Source of the DNA: CAMQRS01 sp964370645
GTDB lineage: Bacteria; Bacillota_I; Bacilli_A; Erysipelotrichales; Erysipelotrichaceae
Length of the DNA: 64,000 nucleotides
NCBI GenBank assembly: GCA_964370645.1
Contig: CAYJJS010000004.1
Span: 25,472 to 89,471, forward strand
Reading direction: 5' to 3'
The notes below the pieces were generated by a model. The model was not told where the DNA came from and did no database searches. It saw only the letters and a list, made by a program, of their open reading frames with translations. Position 1 is the stretch's first letter. Each line of letters starts with the position of its first letter. The position numbers were made by a program, and so were the translations under genes. This document shows positions 45,199-54,360 of the stretch, piece by piece.

Positions 45199-45840
45199 TT
45201 AAACATTTGTTTTTTGAATATACACTACACGATCGCAAATATCTGCAACACGCTTATCATGGGTTACAATCACAATCGTTTTTCCTTCCTCTTTTGCTTT
45301 TACAAGCAGATTTAAAACATAATCTGTGTTATCTTTATCCAGGGAACCCGTCGGTTCATCACATAAAATCATCTTGGAAGGCTTTATGAGTGCTCTCGCC
45401 AACGCTACTCGTTGTTGCTCACCTCCAGATAAGGTATATACCTTTTTCATTATATGGAGGCTTAAATCGACCTTTTGTAAAGCTTGTTGAATCTGTTTCT
45501 TTTTTTCTTGTGTAGTCAACTTTGTATACTGTAATGCAATCCATAAGTTTTCATATACACTCATATTTTCAATCAATGCATAACTTTGAAATACATAGGA
45601 AATCTTATTGCGTATTGTAAGTAATGCCTGTTTACTATTTGCTTTACACACAACTCCATCTAATATAAGCTTACCACCATCTGCACACTCCAGTAATCCA
45701 ATGATATTTAATAATGTCGATTTCCCACTCCCACTAGCTCCCATAATTGCTAACATCTCGCCATTTTGTACATGTAAGCTCAGTCTGTCTAGCACGACTT
45801 GCTCATCATATTTTTTTGTAATGGCTTGTAACTGTATCAT
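45199..45840 (-). CDS. ABC transporter ATPase, bacteriocin-export/MacB type
   Basis: 213 residues. Walker A GASGSGKST, signature LSGGEQQR, Walker B ILCDEPTGSLD. The size and partner match the ATPase of lactococcin 972-type export systems and LolD/MacB-type mechanotransmission ABCs. Translated directly after the permease gene (1-bp gap). Confidence 0.88.
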   Translation of the reverse strand: MIQLQAITKKYDEQVVLDRLSLHVQNGEMLAIMGASGSGKSTLLNIIGLLECADGGKLILDGVVCKANSKQALLTIRNKISYVFQSYALIENMSVYENLWIALQYTKLTTQEKKKQIQQALQKVDLSLHIMKKVYTLSGGEQQRVALARALIKPSKMILCDEPTGSLDKDNTDYVLNLLVKAKEEGKTIVIVTHDKRVADICDRVVYIQKTNV

Positions 45841-45841
45841 C

Positions 45842-47863
45842 TTATCCTCCCTTTATCATTTTAAGTATAGATGCTTTTTCTACACTCCTACACTTACGCA
45901 TAAATAAGATCCACCATACACCTATAAACACACTATAAAATAAGCACATATATACTACATCATATCCAATACATATATTTATTAATATAGATATTAAAAA
46001 TGTATACACATTCACTTCTATTAACTGCCAATACTTTCGTAAGAAAGCATACCCACACATGGTCTCTACACATAAGTGTGTAGTATACCTAGCAATAAAT
46101 AGATTGATATTTTGCGTAATCATTACATACATAAGTAATATGAGAATACCTAAAGTCACTATAACACTGATAAATACTATCGTTTCATTATTGCGTAAAG
46201 TAGCCATTTCATCATAGGCTGTTATATATGTTTCTATATATTGAGAGAGTTCTATTTCTTGCAGTGTTTTTTGTATATGTATTAAATCCGCTTTTATCTT
46301 ATAAGGATTATTCGCAATCCCTAAAACCACATCATATTCATTACCTACTCCATTTTCATTTGTTAATACAACCAGTATGATATCCTGTAAGTAATTTGAA
46401 TAATTTACTTGGATTTGCGTATTGTATGTAAAAAATTTACTTTGTGAATCATAATATTGTATTTGTATTCCCTTTGTAATATCGTACATCGAACGCACTT
46501 GTGCAATGATTTCTACTTCACTTTTTTCTATTCCCTCGGGTACTAGAACTACTTTTTCTTTTTGTGTCTCTTCAATCTGAATCTCTTCCCCATGTTCATC
46601 GAAAATAATTTGCTGGTTTATATAATTACAATTTACATATGCCATACTATTTTCATGCAATCGTTCAGGAACAAATTCATTGAAATCTGCATAAATTGAT
46701 CCTAATGCATTATATGTGACAAATAATTGTTTTTGTTTTTCAATAAATTGTACACTAGAAAAAAGGGTTGGGTCTTCTACATTTTCAACTACAGGTAAAA
46801 CATAAAAATCTTGCATAACCTCCCACTGCTTTTGATTATGCAATCGGGTAAGTAAGATACCTCCACTATCGAAAAATACAAGGAATAACTTTGTAAGTAT
46901 AAGTATAATCACAAGAAATACAACTTGATTAAAGCCTGTAAAACCACTAGTAATTCTCTTGTTTTTTAAGAAGTCAATCACATTCATTTGATGGAAACAA
47001 GAAATACAAATCGTAATAAGAAGTAGTGTTATAAAAGATAAAATAATAACCATTAAAATTCCTTCCATTAAAAAAGATAAAACTATACCATTGTAACCTC
47101 TACACAATAGTGCACTAAACACTACATATATAAGTATACCTAGTACACACTCATACAATACGACTGGCAATGTATATTTTTTCCATATCATATACATCGA
47201 ATACCCATGTAATCGATAGATCGCGAACCTTTTGAATTGAGATAATAAATCATATATAACGAGTAATACAATCACAAAATAAAATGCAATAATAGTGAGA
47301 ATCATTGCCCATGCAAAATCTGGTTGTCCACTATAATATTGCGTCTCTTTAATATCGATATCCAATAATTGATTTAACGTGTCAATGAATTGTTTTTTCA
47401 TTTGTACATCTTCAAACACTACGCTTACCTCACCCTGCAACACAAATCCATCTTGAAACAGTTGTTGCAAAGGATAGATTGTAAATGCAAAGTCTTGATT
47501 AAATGTCTCAATATACTTCCCATTACCGACTTGACTACTTGCGTATTCATCCTCATTCATTTCAAAGAGCTTCACGTAAGTAGAAGTATCTTGTACATAC
47601 ACATATTTATAATAGTGTTGATCTATTTTTTTACTTACAAACATACTCGCTTGATACGTATCTAAAGTATCTATCACACTTTCTAAAACGAATGTATCAT
47701 TCTGCTTTAAAATAGCATGAGGTAGTTGTAATGTATAATGATTTTCTAGCTTTGTTTCTGCATTTACAATACTAGCAAACACATCATTGCTCTTAAAACT
47801 ATACTGCATGAAAAAAACACATAGTGTAAGTATAAGAATCATTCCATAGATTGTTTTTTTCAT
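45842..47863 (-). CDS. Large permease, bacteriocin-associated (DUF1430-like)
   Basis: 673 residues with an N-terminal membrane segment (about 5-22), an outward domain, a cluster of segments at about 185-320 and another near the C-terminus (about 560-660). This FtsX-like arrangement with about seven to eight segments resembles bacteriocin-associated integral membrane proteins found beside lactococcin 972-type ATPases. No bacteriocin precursor is visible nearby. GGGAGG precedes the ATG. Confidence 0.7.
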   Translation of the reverse strand: MKKTIYGMILILTLCVFFMQYSFKSNDVFASIVNAETKLENHYTLQLPHAILKQNDTFVLESVIDTLDTYQASMFVSKKIDQHYYKYVYVQDTSTYVKLFEMNEDEYASSQVGNGKYIETFNQDFAFTIYPLQQLFQDGFVLQGEVSVVFEDVQMKKQFIDTLNQLLDIDIKETQYYSGQPDFAWAMILTIIAFYFVIVLLVIYDLLSQFKRFAIYRLHGYSMYMIWKKYTLPVVLYECVLGILIYVVFSALLCRGYNGIVLSFLMEGILMVIILSFITLLLITICISCFHQMNVIDFLKNKRITSGFTGFNQVVFLVIILILTKLFLVFFDSGGILLTRLHNQKQWEVMQDFYVLPVVENVEDPTLFSSVQFIEKQKQLFVTYNALGSIYADFNEFVPERLHENSMAYVNCNYINQQIIFDEHGEEIQIEETQKEKVVLVPEGIEKSEVEIIAQVRSMYDITKGIQIQYYDSQSKFFTYNTQIQVNYSNYLQDIILVVLTNENGVGNEYDVVLGIANNPYKIKADLIHIQKTLQEIELSQYIETYITAYDEMATLRNNETIVFISVIVTLGILILLMYVMITQNINLFIARYTTHLCVETMCGYAFLRKYWQLIEVNVYTFLISILINICIGYDVVYMCLFYSVFIGVWWILFMRKCRSVEKASILKMIKGG

Positions 47864-47909
47864 TTAACTACCTCCCTTATACCTATAAAAGAAGTATACA
47901 ATTCAGTAT

Positions 47910-47935
47910 AAAAAAAACACCACTTCTGTAGTGTT
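47910..47935 (-). terminator. Terminator of the two-component operon
   Basis: AACACTAC and GTGGTGTT (G-U pairs) with an AGAA loop and eight T on the minus strand. Confidence 0.82.
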
Positions 47936-47961
47936 TAGTAAATGAATGTAGTCAAATGTAA

Positions 47962-49203
47962 TTACTTTATGACATCAAACAATACAATATCATTGTAGAG
48001 CGTGTTCTCTTGTAAAGTATATGTATTCACCCCATGATAGGTTTTGACAATATCTTGAATCACAAATAAGCCAATACCATGATTTTTCGCATCTTGCTTA
48101 CTTGTTTTATGTTGTTCTATTGCATTTATACTAAATTCTTTGGATACACTATTTTGTATTTGTACATATAAGTTTGTAGATTCACTTTTTAAAACAACAC
48201 GTATATGCGCTTGTATAAGTAGCTCACTAGCCTCATAAGCATTAGCCATAAGGTTATATAATAAAGAACTCATTCGTTGCGTAGGTATACTTAATTCGCC
48301 TTGTATCCCATCCTCTACATATAATGACACATCGCTATATTGGGTATCAAAATAATGAAAAATACTATCTAGTAATAAATGACTACAATACGATTTCTTT
48401 GTTTGCGTAGGACTTTGCAGTTGTGCAAGGTATTCTTTCACATCTTGTGTATTATTTTCTTGTATTAGATATTGTAAAGTGAATAATTGTGCACGATAAT
48501 CATGATTAAACTTTCGCATCTCTTTATCCTGCAACAATAGATCTTCAATATACTGCTTCTGCATCAGGTTTATGATTGCATAGTCTTCATTTTGTTTCTT
48601 TTCAAACATCTTATAATACCATTCCTTTATATAAAGTACTATGAATATAAAAAGCACCACCACCATAATCACAGAATACATGAAATCATATGTATAAATT
48701 TGTTGTGGATAAATCAGCGTTGCATGTATATGCACAAAATAAGCAGACAGTAAACACGATACAATCAATGAAATGATTCTCATTTTTCGTGAAACAAATA
48801 CTCGCATCTTAGATATGCGAAATTGTTTAAATAGAAGCATACAACACAAAATAATAATATAAATGAGTGTATTACTAAATACATGTAATACGGTTGTTAC
48901 ATTACTTAAAAAAGCAACAATCACAAATAAATATATGTAGGTAAACACAAACCTCTTACACAATACGAGGGATATCTTCTTCTGTATGAATAGATTTAAA
49001 AGAAATAAGAATAGAATACTAGCAATAGACATAGGCACTTGTTGATTACACACCAAGCAAATCACTAAAGTAATTAGAAACAAGACAAATACACGTTTAC
49101 ATTTACTCAATAAATTTTGTTCATGATATAAAATATCCTGTAAAAATATAATACATGTTAGTAATAGAAAGAAATCTAAAATAGATATGAAAATTGAATA
49201 CAT
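47962..49203 (-). CDS. GHKL sensor histidine kinase, AgrC/ComD type
   Basis: 413 residues: six to seven membrane segments (about 1-195), a dimerisation/phosphoacceptor region with FNHDYRAQLFTLQYLI (His about residue 231), and a GHKL ATPase domain with NLMANAYEASE (N box) and KNHGIGLFVIQDI (G box). AgrC-type sensors usually detect peptides. The adjacent regulator is LytTR type, as in Agr, Com and bacteriocin systems. Confidence 0.88.
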   Translation of the reverse strand: MYSIFISILDFFLLLTCIIFLQDILYHEQNLLSKCKRVFVLFLITLVICLVCNQQVPMSIASILFLFLLNLFIQKKISLVLCKRFVFTYIYLFVIVAFLSNVTTVLHVFSNTLIYIIILCCMLLFKQFRISKMRVFVSRKMRIISLIVSCLLSAYFVHIHATLIYPQQIYTYDFMYSVIMVVVLFIFIVLYIKEWYYKMFEKKQNEDYAIINLMQKQYIEDLLLQDKEMRKFNHDYRAQLFTLQYLIQENNTQDVKEYLAQLQSPTQTKKSYCSHLLLDSIFHYFDTQYSDVSLYVEDGIQGELSIPTQRMSSLLYNLMANAYEASELLIQAHIRVVLKSESTNLYVQIQNSVSKEFSINAIEQHKTSKQDAKNHGIGLFVIQDIVKTYHGVNTYTLQENTLYNDIVLFDVIK

Positions 49204-49866
49204 CTACACAACTCCCTTCATATATTGAAGATATGCTTCTTGCACTTGTTTTTTCGAAGTCCTAGAAATTTTCAATTGTTCACCATTGTGCAACACGACT
49301 TTATTATAGTAAATCTTTTTTATATACTTTAAATTCACAATGAATGATTTATGAATTCTATAAAAGGTTGAATCCAATTGCTCGCTAACTTCACTTAATG
49401 TTTTTCTCATTACCCATTCCTTGTTATGTGTATATATATGCGTATACGATCCTCCACCGCTACAATATATAATCTGTGATAAAAAAACAATCTCTCCATC
49501 TATTTCAATTTGTTTTTCCTGTACAAGTGTATACACAAGATTTACCAACTTATTTGCAAGTACTGGGTCATCCTTATGCAAGTATGCTATAACATTTTGC
49601 CCAAAGGCATCCATGACACGATTTGTATAAGAAGATACGAATATAATTTTTGTTGCTATATTTTGCTGTATACTATTTTTCACATCAATGCCACTCATAC
49701 AATCCATTTCTACATCTAGCAACACAATATCATACACTGTATGGCTACTTAAAAATGCTTCCCCACTACTAAATTCATCGATATTATGAACATTATGTAC
49801 TTGCTTTAGTATTTGTTTTATATTTTGTCTATGTATGTAATTATCATCTACAATTGCAATGTTCAT
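49204..49866 (-). CDS. LytTR-family response regulator, AgrA/ComE type
   Basis: 220 residues. Receiver domain (about 1-115) with acidic pocket DD at 7-8 and phosphoacceptor Asp in VLLDVEMD; LytTR DNA-binding domain (about 125-218: YRIHKSFIVNLKYIKKI). First gene of the two-component operon; the kinase follows directly. GGGGGA precedes the ATG. The ABC genes downstream are plausible targets. Confidence 0.9.
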   Translation of the reverse strand: MNIAIVDDNYIHRQNIKQILKQVHNVHNIDEFSSGEAFLSSHTVYDIVLLDVEMDCMSGIDVKNSIQQNIATKIIFVSSYTNRVMDAFGQNVIAYLHKDDPVLANKLVNLVYTLVQEKQIEIDGEIVFLSQIIYCSGGGSYTHIYTHNKEWVMRKTLSEVSEQLDSTFYRIHKSFIVNLKYIKKIYYNKVVLHNGEQLKISRTSKKQVQEAYLQYMKGVV

Positions 49867-49874
49867 ATTCCCCC

Positions 49875-49897
49875 ACTATCTACCTGTAACAGATAGT
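49875..49897. repeat. Inverted repeat in the two-component leader
   Basis: ACTATCT and AGATAGT separated by nine bases, just downstream of the probable -10 (TAAAAT) and 8 bp before the ribosome binding site of the regulator gene. Confidence 0.5.
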
Positions 49898-49931
49898 CCT
49901 ATTTTATCATAGTCATATCCTATAAATAAAG

Positions 49932-49962
49932 AAAAAGTAGCTACACTAAGTAACTACTTTTT
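49932..49962 (-). terminator. Terminator of the ridA gene
   Basis: AAAAAGTAG and CTACTTTTT form a 9-bp stem enclosing a 13-base loop, with a T run on the minus strand, 11 bp after the ridA stop. Confidence 0.75.
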
Positions 49963-49972
49963 TCAAAGTTGA

Positions 49973-50458
49973 CTAGCAACCTCCACAACATCCTTCATGA
50001 GAATCATCGCAACCTTCTTCGCTGCAACCTCCTCCTCCACATCCGCATCCATGTGATGCTTGTTCGTATGCCAATGTATCAATTACGATACATTCAATTT
50101 CTACTTTTGCATCTTTTGGTAAACGGCTAACTTCTACACAACTTCTTGCAGGATATACTCCTTCTGTAAAGTATGAACCATACACTTCATTTACTTTATC
50201 AAAGTCATTTAAATCACTTACAAATACAGTTGTCTTAACAATGTGACGAAACCCAAGTCCCATAGAACCCAATACAGCTTCAATGTTTTCCATGGCTCTT
50301 TTAGTTTGTAATACTACATCATCACTAACTAAATTTGCATTTTCATCCATACCTAATTGTCCAGATAAATACACAAAATCTCCTAATTTCACAGCTGGTG
50401 AATATGGACCAATTGCTTTTGGTGCTTTATCACTTTCAAATTTTTGTAAAAAACTCAT
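49973..50458 (-). CDS. RidA-family deaminase with cysteine-rich C-terminal tail
   Basis: Residues 1-130 are a complete RidA/YjgF domain that hydrolyses reactive imines and enamines; the family Arg is Arg105 in YPARSCVEV and the IECIVID strand is present. Family members usually end near residue 125-130. This one continues for about 30 residues with seven Cys (138, 140, 145, 150, 157, 158, 161), two His and many Gly, a metal-binding type of sequence. It lies 15 bp after the CNNM gene and was probably co-transcribed with it. Confidence 0.9.
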   Translation of the reverse strand: MSFLQKFESDKAPKAIGPYSPAVKLGDFVYLSGQLGMDENANLVSDDVVLQTKRAMENIEAVLGSMGLGFRHIVKTTVFVSDLNDFDKVNEVYGSYFTEGVYPARSCVEVSRLPKDAKVEIECIVIDTLAYEQASHGCGCGGGGCSEEGCDDSHEGCCGGC

Positions 50459-50473
50459 TTTTATTTCCTCCTA

Positions 50474-51754
50474 TTACTCGTCTTCTTCAACGGCAGTATA
50501 TACTGTCATTTCAATTTTCTTTGCCATCCCTTCACTTGTAGATAGCACTTTTATTTCGTAGTGCTCATGGTTGATTTCTTTCCCCTTTCGCACTTTTTTC
50601 TCTCCTGCAAGCTCATATACCCATTGAGCGATTGTCTTTGCCTTTGTCTTAGGTAATTCCTCATCCTCTAAGTATTGATCAAAGAAATGTGTTAAATTCA
50701 CTTCTCCATCAATTTCATAAGAATGTAGCCCAATTTCTATAACATGATCTGGTAATGTATCATGTTCATCATATATTTCTCCAACCAATTCTTCAATCAT
50801 ATCTTCCATTGTCACAACACCCACAAAGTTATCTACTTTTTGACTCTCTGTAACAATTGCCATATGTACCCTAGCTTTTTGTAATTCTTGTAAAGCTTGA
50901 GGTAACTTTTTTCTTTGTGAAACAAAAATTGGTTTACTCATCATTTTAGAAACTTCATAATCTTTCAAATCTTTATCACTATCTAATAGAATATCAAATA
51001 TTCCACGTACATGCAGTATTCCCACAACTTTTAATGTTACATGGGAAATAACTGGAAATCTAGATAACTTGTTTTGTTTTAATATTTTCATTAAATCATC
51101 TAAACTCGCATTGTCATACAACCAAATCACATCATCTCTTGTTACCATAACATCGTGAACACTCGTATCATCAAACTCAATAACCGATTCAATCAATTCT
51201 CTCTCTTCTTGCTCCAAGACACCTTCTTGTTCAATGGTAGAAACAATTTCTAATAGCTCATTTTCTGTCGCTGTAACACGTTCCTCTTCATTCGATTCCC
51301 ATTTACTTTGTACCCCTACTACAACACTTGTGAACGGTTTAAATACAAACAATAAAATCTGAATGAATGGAGCCATAATTAATGTAACACTTTCTGGTTT
51401 TGACTTCGCAACTACCTTTGGTGTAATTTCTCCAAAAATAAGTACTACAACAGTCATAACCGCCGTCGCTACTGCGACCCCAGCATCTCCATATAACTCT
51501 GCAAATAACGTTGTTGCTAAGGCAGTTGCCAAAATATTAACAATGTTATTACCAATTAATATGGTTGTGATCGTAGCTGTACCATTTTTATACACTTTAT
51601 AAGCACGTGCTGCTCTTGCATTTTGTTCTTTTGCCATATTCTTTAAACGAATACCATTCACACTTGAAAATGCTGTCTCAGTAGCTGAGAAGCAAGCAGA
51701 CAAAGAAACTAAGATTACTAATATAATAATCAAACTAATCTGGTGAGATTCCAA
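50474..51754 (-). CDS. CNNM/CorC (HlyC) family membrane protein with CBS domains
   Basis: 426 residues: DUF21 membrane domain with four segments (about 1-180, including SACFSATETAFSSVN), a CBS pair (about 205-325) and a C-terminal CorC_HlyC domain (about 345-420). Homologues take part in Mg2+ or Co2+ efflux and resistance. Ends in an acidic Glu-Glu-Asp-Glu. Confidence 0.9.
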   Translation of the reverse strand: MESHQISLIIILVILVSLSACFSATETAFSSVNGIRLKNMAKEQNARAARAYKVYKNGTATITTILIGNNIVNILATALATTLFAELYGDAGVAVATAVMTVVVLIFGEITPKVVAKSKPESVTLIMAPFIQILLFVFKPFTSVVVGVQSKWESNEEERVTATENELLEIVSTIEQEGVLEQEERELIESVIEFDDTSVHDVMVTRDDVIWLYDNASLDDLMKILKQNKLSRFPVISHVTLKVVGILHVRGIFDILLDSDKDLKDYEVSKMMSKPIFVSQRKKLPQALQELQKARVHMAIVTESQKVDNFVGVVTMEDMIEELVGEIYDEHDTLPDHVIEIGLHSYEIDGEVNLTHFFDQYLEDEELPKTKAKTIAQWVYELAGEKKVRKGKEINHEHYEIKVLSTSEGMAKKIEMTVYTAVEEDE

Positions 51755-51964
51755 AATATAACCACTCCTTTTATTTACTATTTTATTTTATTAAAATATC
51801 TCATGCATGTATTATAGTATAAACTAACTAAATTAGCAATCGACAATGCATATTACTATACTAAAAAATATAATCATACACACTCATAATATCCATTTTT
51901 TACTAAATATATTAAGAATAAATAAGCTCATTGATAGCCACAATACAATTAGGAGGTAAGAAAA

Positions 51965-52201
51965 ATGGCAAAAGCAAAAAAAGAAAAGTTTGTAGCCTGT
52001 CAAAAAGCGAGTGATGGAACTTTACAAAAGTTCAAAACGAGCAGTGGAAAAGTATATGACTATGAAATGGCATTAGAAGCTGTTGAAAACGGTCAAATTG
52101 AAAATGCAATTCCTTTTACTGGTCGTGATGGACAACGTTACATCCGCGGTAAAAATGACGGTAATGAAAAAACGAACTTAAAAAACTTAAAAGAATTTTA
52201 A
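51965..52201 (+). CDS. DUF3892 small protein
   Basis: 78 residues, soluble, basic start then a compact domain with GRDGQRYIRGKNDG, the pattern of DUF3892. Function unknown. AGGAGG at 51952-51957 precedes the ATG. The 200 bp upstream of it are AT-rich without a gene. Confidence 0.75.
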   Translation: MAKAKKEKFVACQKASDGTLQKFKTSSGKVYDYEMALEAVENGQIENAIPFTGRDGQRYIRGKNDGNEKTNLKNLKEF

Positions 52202-52204
52202 TAT

Positions 52205-52262
52205 AAAAGGTGTATTATGCTGAATTTCTGAAACAGAGATATTCAACATACATACACCTTTT
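52205..52262. terminator. Long bidirectional terminator
   Basis: AAAAGGTGTAT pairs with ATACACCTTTT; the stem continues inside with TATGCTGAAT and ATTCAACATA (one mismatch). It separates the DUF3892 gene from trkA. Confidence 0.82.
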
Positions 52263-52264
52263 TT

Positions 52265-52936
52265 TTAACGATTTAAAAACTCTAAATTAAACATGACTTT
52301 TTCTTCTGCCACAATTACAATATGATCTGATTCTTGTATTTTATAAGATGCTGAAGGCGCAACTTCTAATTTGCACCCCTCCATGCGTATTCCCAAAACA
52401 TTGATTCCATATTTCTTACGTACGTTCAAATCCATTAAAGATTTGTTTACCCAATTTTTTGGAGCAATAATTTCAACCACTGCATAATCATCATCTAGTG
52501 GTACCATTTGAATTACACTTGAATTCAATAATCTCTTTGCTGTAGAAACACCCATATCTTTTTCTGGACGTACCACTTTATGGGCTCCAACCTTTGATAA
52601 AATTTGTTCATACGATTTATTTTTTGCTTTTGCTACAATATAAGGTATTTTCATTTCTACTAAATGTAAAATACATAAAATACTTTCTTCTAAGTGTGAA
52701 CCAACTGCAACAACAACAATGTCACAATCACCTACACCTGCATTCTCTAAAATACTACGATCGGTAATATCACCTTGAATACACTGTGTTACATCATTTG
52801 CTAATCGTTGCACACACTCCATACTACGATCAATTGCGGTCACCTCACAACCATTACGTGCAAGTGTTTTTGCTATTGTGCTTCCAAAAATACCTAAACC
52901 TAATACTGCATATTGCTTTTCTTTACTTTTTCTCAT
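52265..52936 (-). CDS. Potassium uptake regulator, TrkA/KtrA family
   Basis: 223 residues: RCK N-domain with Rossmann motif GLGIFGST (about 11-18) that binds nucleotide, and a C-domain (about 140-220). It gates the membrane subunit encoded just upstream. In many Firmicutes the C-domain binds c-di-AMP. I start at 52936: AGGAG lies between the TrkH stop and this ATG; longer starts run into the trkH gene. Confidence 0.9.
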   Translation of the reverse strand: MRKSKEKQYAVLGLGIFGSTIAKTLARNGCEVTAIDRSMECVQRLANDVTQCIQGDITDRSILENAGVGDCDIVVVAVGSHLEESILCILHLVEMKIPYIVAKAKNKSYEQILSKVGAHKVVRPEKDMGVSTAKRLLNSSVIQMVPLDDDYAVVEIIAPKNWVNKSLMDLNVRKKYGINVLGIRMEGCKLEVAPSASYKIQESDHIVIVAEEKVMFNLEFLNR

Positions 52937-52943
52937 AATACTC

Positions 52944-54332
52944 CTATCCGACTGTAATATGTCCTTCTGCATATTGTAAATTATTGTCATCTCGTCTTTT
53001 ACCAATCAATGTCATTAAGAACGTTATAATTCCTATTCTACCTACAAACATTAAAGCGATAATGACGATTTTCCCAATAATTGTTAATTCCGGTGTGATA
53101 CCTACTGTTAATCCTACGGTTGCAAGTGCAGATACTGCCTCAAACATTAAATCAAGTGGAGGTTGTTGCTCAACTAATAATAAAATGAAGATACCTACAA
53201 ATAATGCAATTAAATTAATGACAACAATCGTTGTCGCACGCACGATAATTTCTCTTGAAATATGTCTTTTAAATATATTTGTACGTGTTTTACCACGTAA
53301 CATTCTATGTACACAAATTAAGATTACTGCAATCGTTGTCGTCTTAACCCCACCTGCAGTTCCTCCAGGTGAACCTCCTATAAACATAACAATAATCATC
53401 AAAAATATATTTCCTACATGCATCTCGCTCATTGGTATCGATGCAAAACCTGCGGTTCTTAATGAAGTAGACATAAACAGAGAATTCATCATTTGTTGTA
53501 ATGGAGTCATCTGTGACATACTATTTGTGAACTGTTCAAGTATAAAAATAATAATAGCAGGAACAATCAATAAAACCATAGATGCAATTAATACTAGTTT
53601 TGTATGTAGCGTTAAAGAATGCACAAAACGTTTAAACATTACTTTTTTACGTGTTTCATGTTGTCTTCTTGCCTGCTTATATTTTGAGCGAATATCAAAC
53701 CAAACAATGAAACCAAGTCCACCAAAGATAATTAGCGCCATCACTGTAAAACTAACAATTGGATTGGTTGCATATGCTTCTAAGCTCGTCGCTCCTAAAA
53801 TATCGAAACCAGCGTTACAAAACGCAGAAATGGATATAAATATGGATTTGAAGATTCCTTCTACAACTCCAAATTGTGGAATGAACACAAAACATAATAT
53901 CAATGCTCCAGCCATTTCAAAAAACAATGTATACTTTAAAATGGCTAGCATGAATACTTTTAAATCAAGTAAATTATCCCTACTCAACACATCACGTAAT
54001 ACTATTTTTTCAGATAATTTTATTTTACTCTTCACAACACTCATAAACGTGGCTATTAGCGTCATTAGTCCCAAACCACCAATCTGGATTAGCACCAACA
54101 AAACGATTTGTCCTAGTAGGTTTAGTGTTTCCACAGGGACAATGACAGTTAGTCCTGTTACACAAGTTGCACTAACCGCTGTAAACAAAGCATCAATTGG
54201 ATTCAATCCCACATGAGAGTGATTGGTGATTGGAAGCATAAATAATAAAGCTCCCACTAATATAACACCAGCAAAACTTAGTAGAACTCTTTGTGAGCCA
54301 CTTAACTTTTTTTGTTTTTTTATAACATTCAT
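52944..54332 (-). CDS. Potassium channel-like transporter subunit, TrkH/KtrB family
   Basis: 462 residues with four M1-P-M2 repeats; selectivity-filter-like loops include SATCVTGLTV, SAFCNAGFD, TSLRTAGFAS and SALATVGLTVG. It takes up K+ (often Na+-coupled in KtrB). The transcript continues to the regulator gene 7 bp downstream. Confidence 0.92.
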   Translation of the reverse strand: MNVIKKQKKLSGSQRVLLSFAGVILVGALLFMLPITNHSHVGLNPIDALFTAVSATCVTGLTVIVPVETLNLLGQIVLLVLIQIGGLGLMTLIATFMSVVKSKIKLSEKIVLRDVLSRDNLLDLKVFMLAILKYTLFFEMAGALILCFVFIPQFGVVEGIFKSIFISISAFCNAGFDILGATSLEAYATNPIVSFTVMALIIFGGLGFIVWFDIRSKYKQARRQHETRKKVMFKRFVHSLTLHTKLVLIASMVLLIVPAIIIFILEQFTNSMSQMTPLQQMMNSLFMSTSLRTAGFASIPMSEMHVGNIFLMIIVMFIGGSPGGTAGGVKTTTIAVILICVHRMLRGKTRTNIFKRHISREIIVRATTIVVINLIALFVGIFILLLVEQQPPLDLMFEAVSALATVGLTVGITPELTIIGKIVIIALMFVGRIGIITFLMTLIGKRRDDNNLQYAEGHITVG

Positions 54333-54360
54333 AATTTTCCTCTTTAACTCTAACTCTTCG

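Noticed and set aside
52984..54216. A 410-codon plus-strand frame opposite trkH
   Set aside because: It is the antisense of a well-recognised transporter, has low-complexity Ile/Thr/Asn content and no ribosome binding site.
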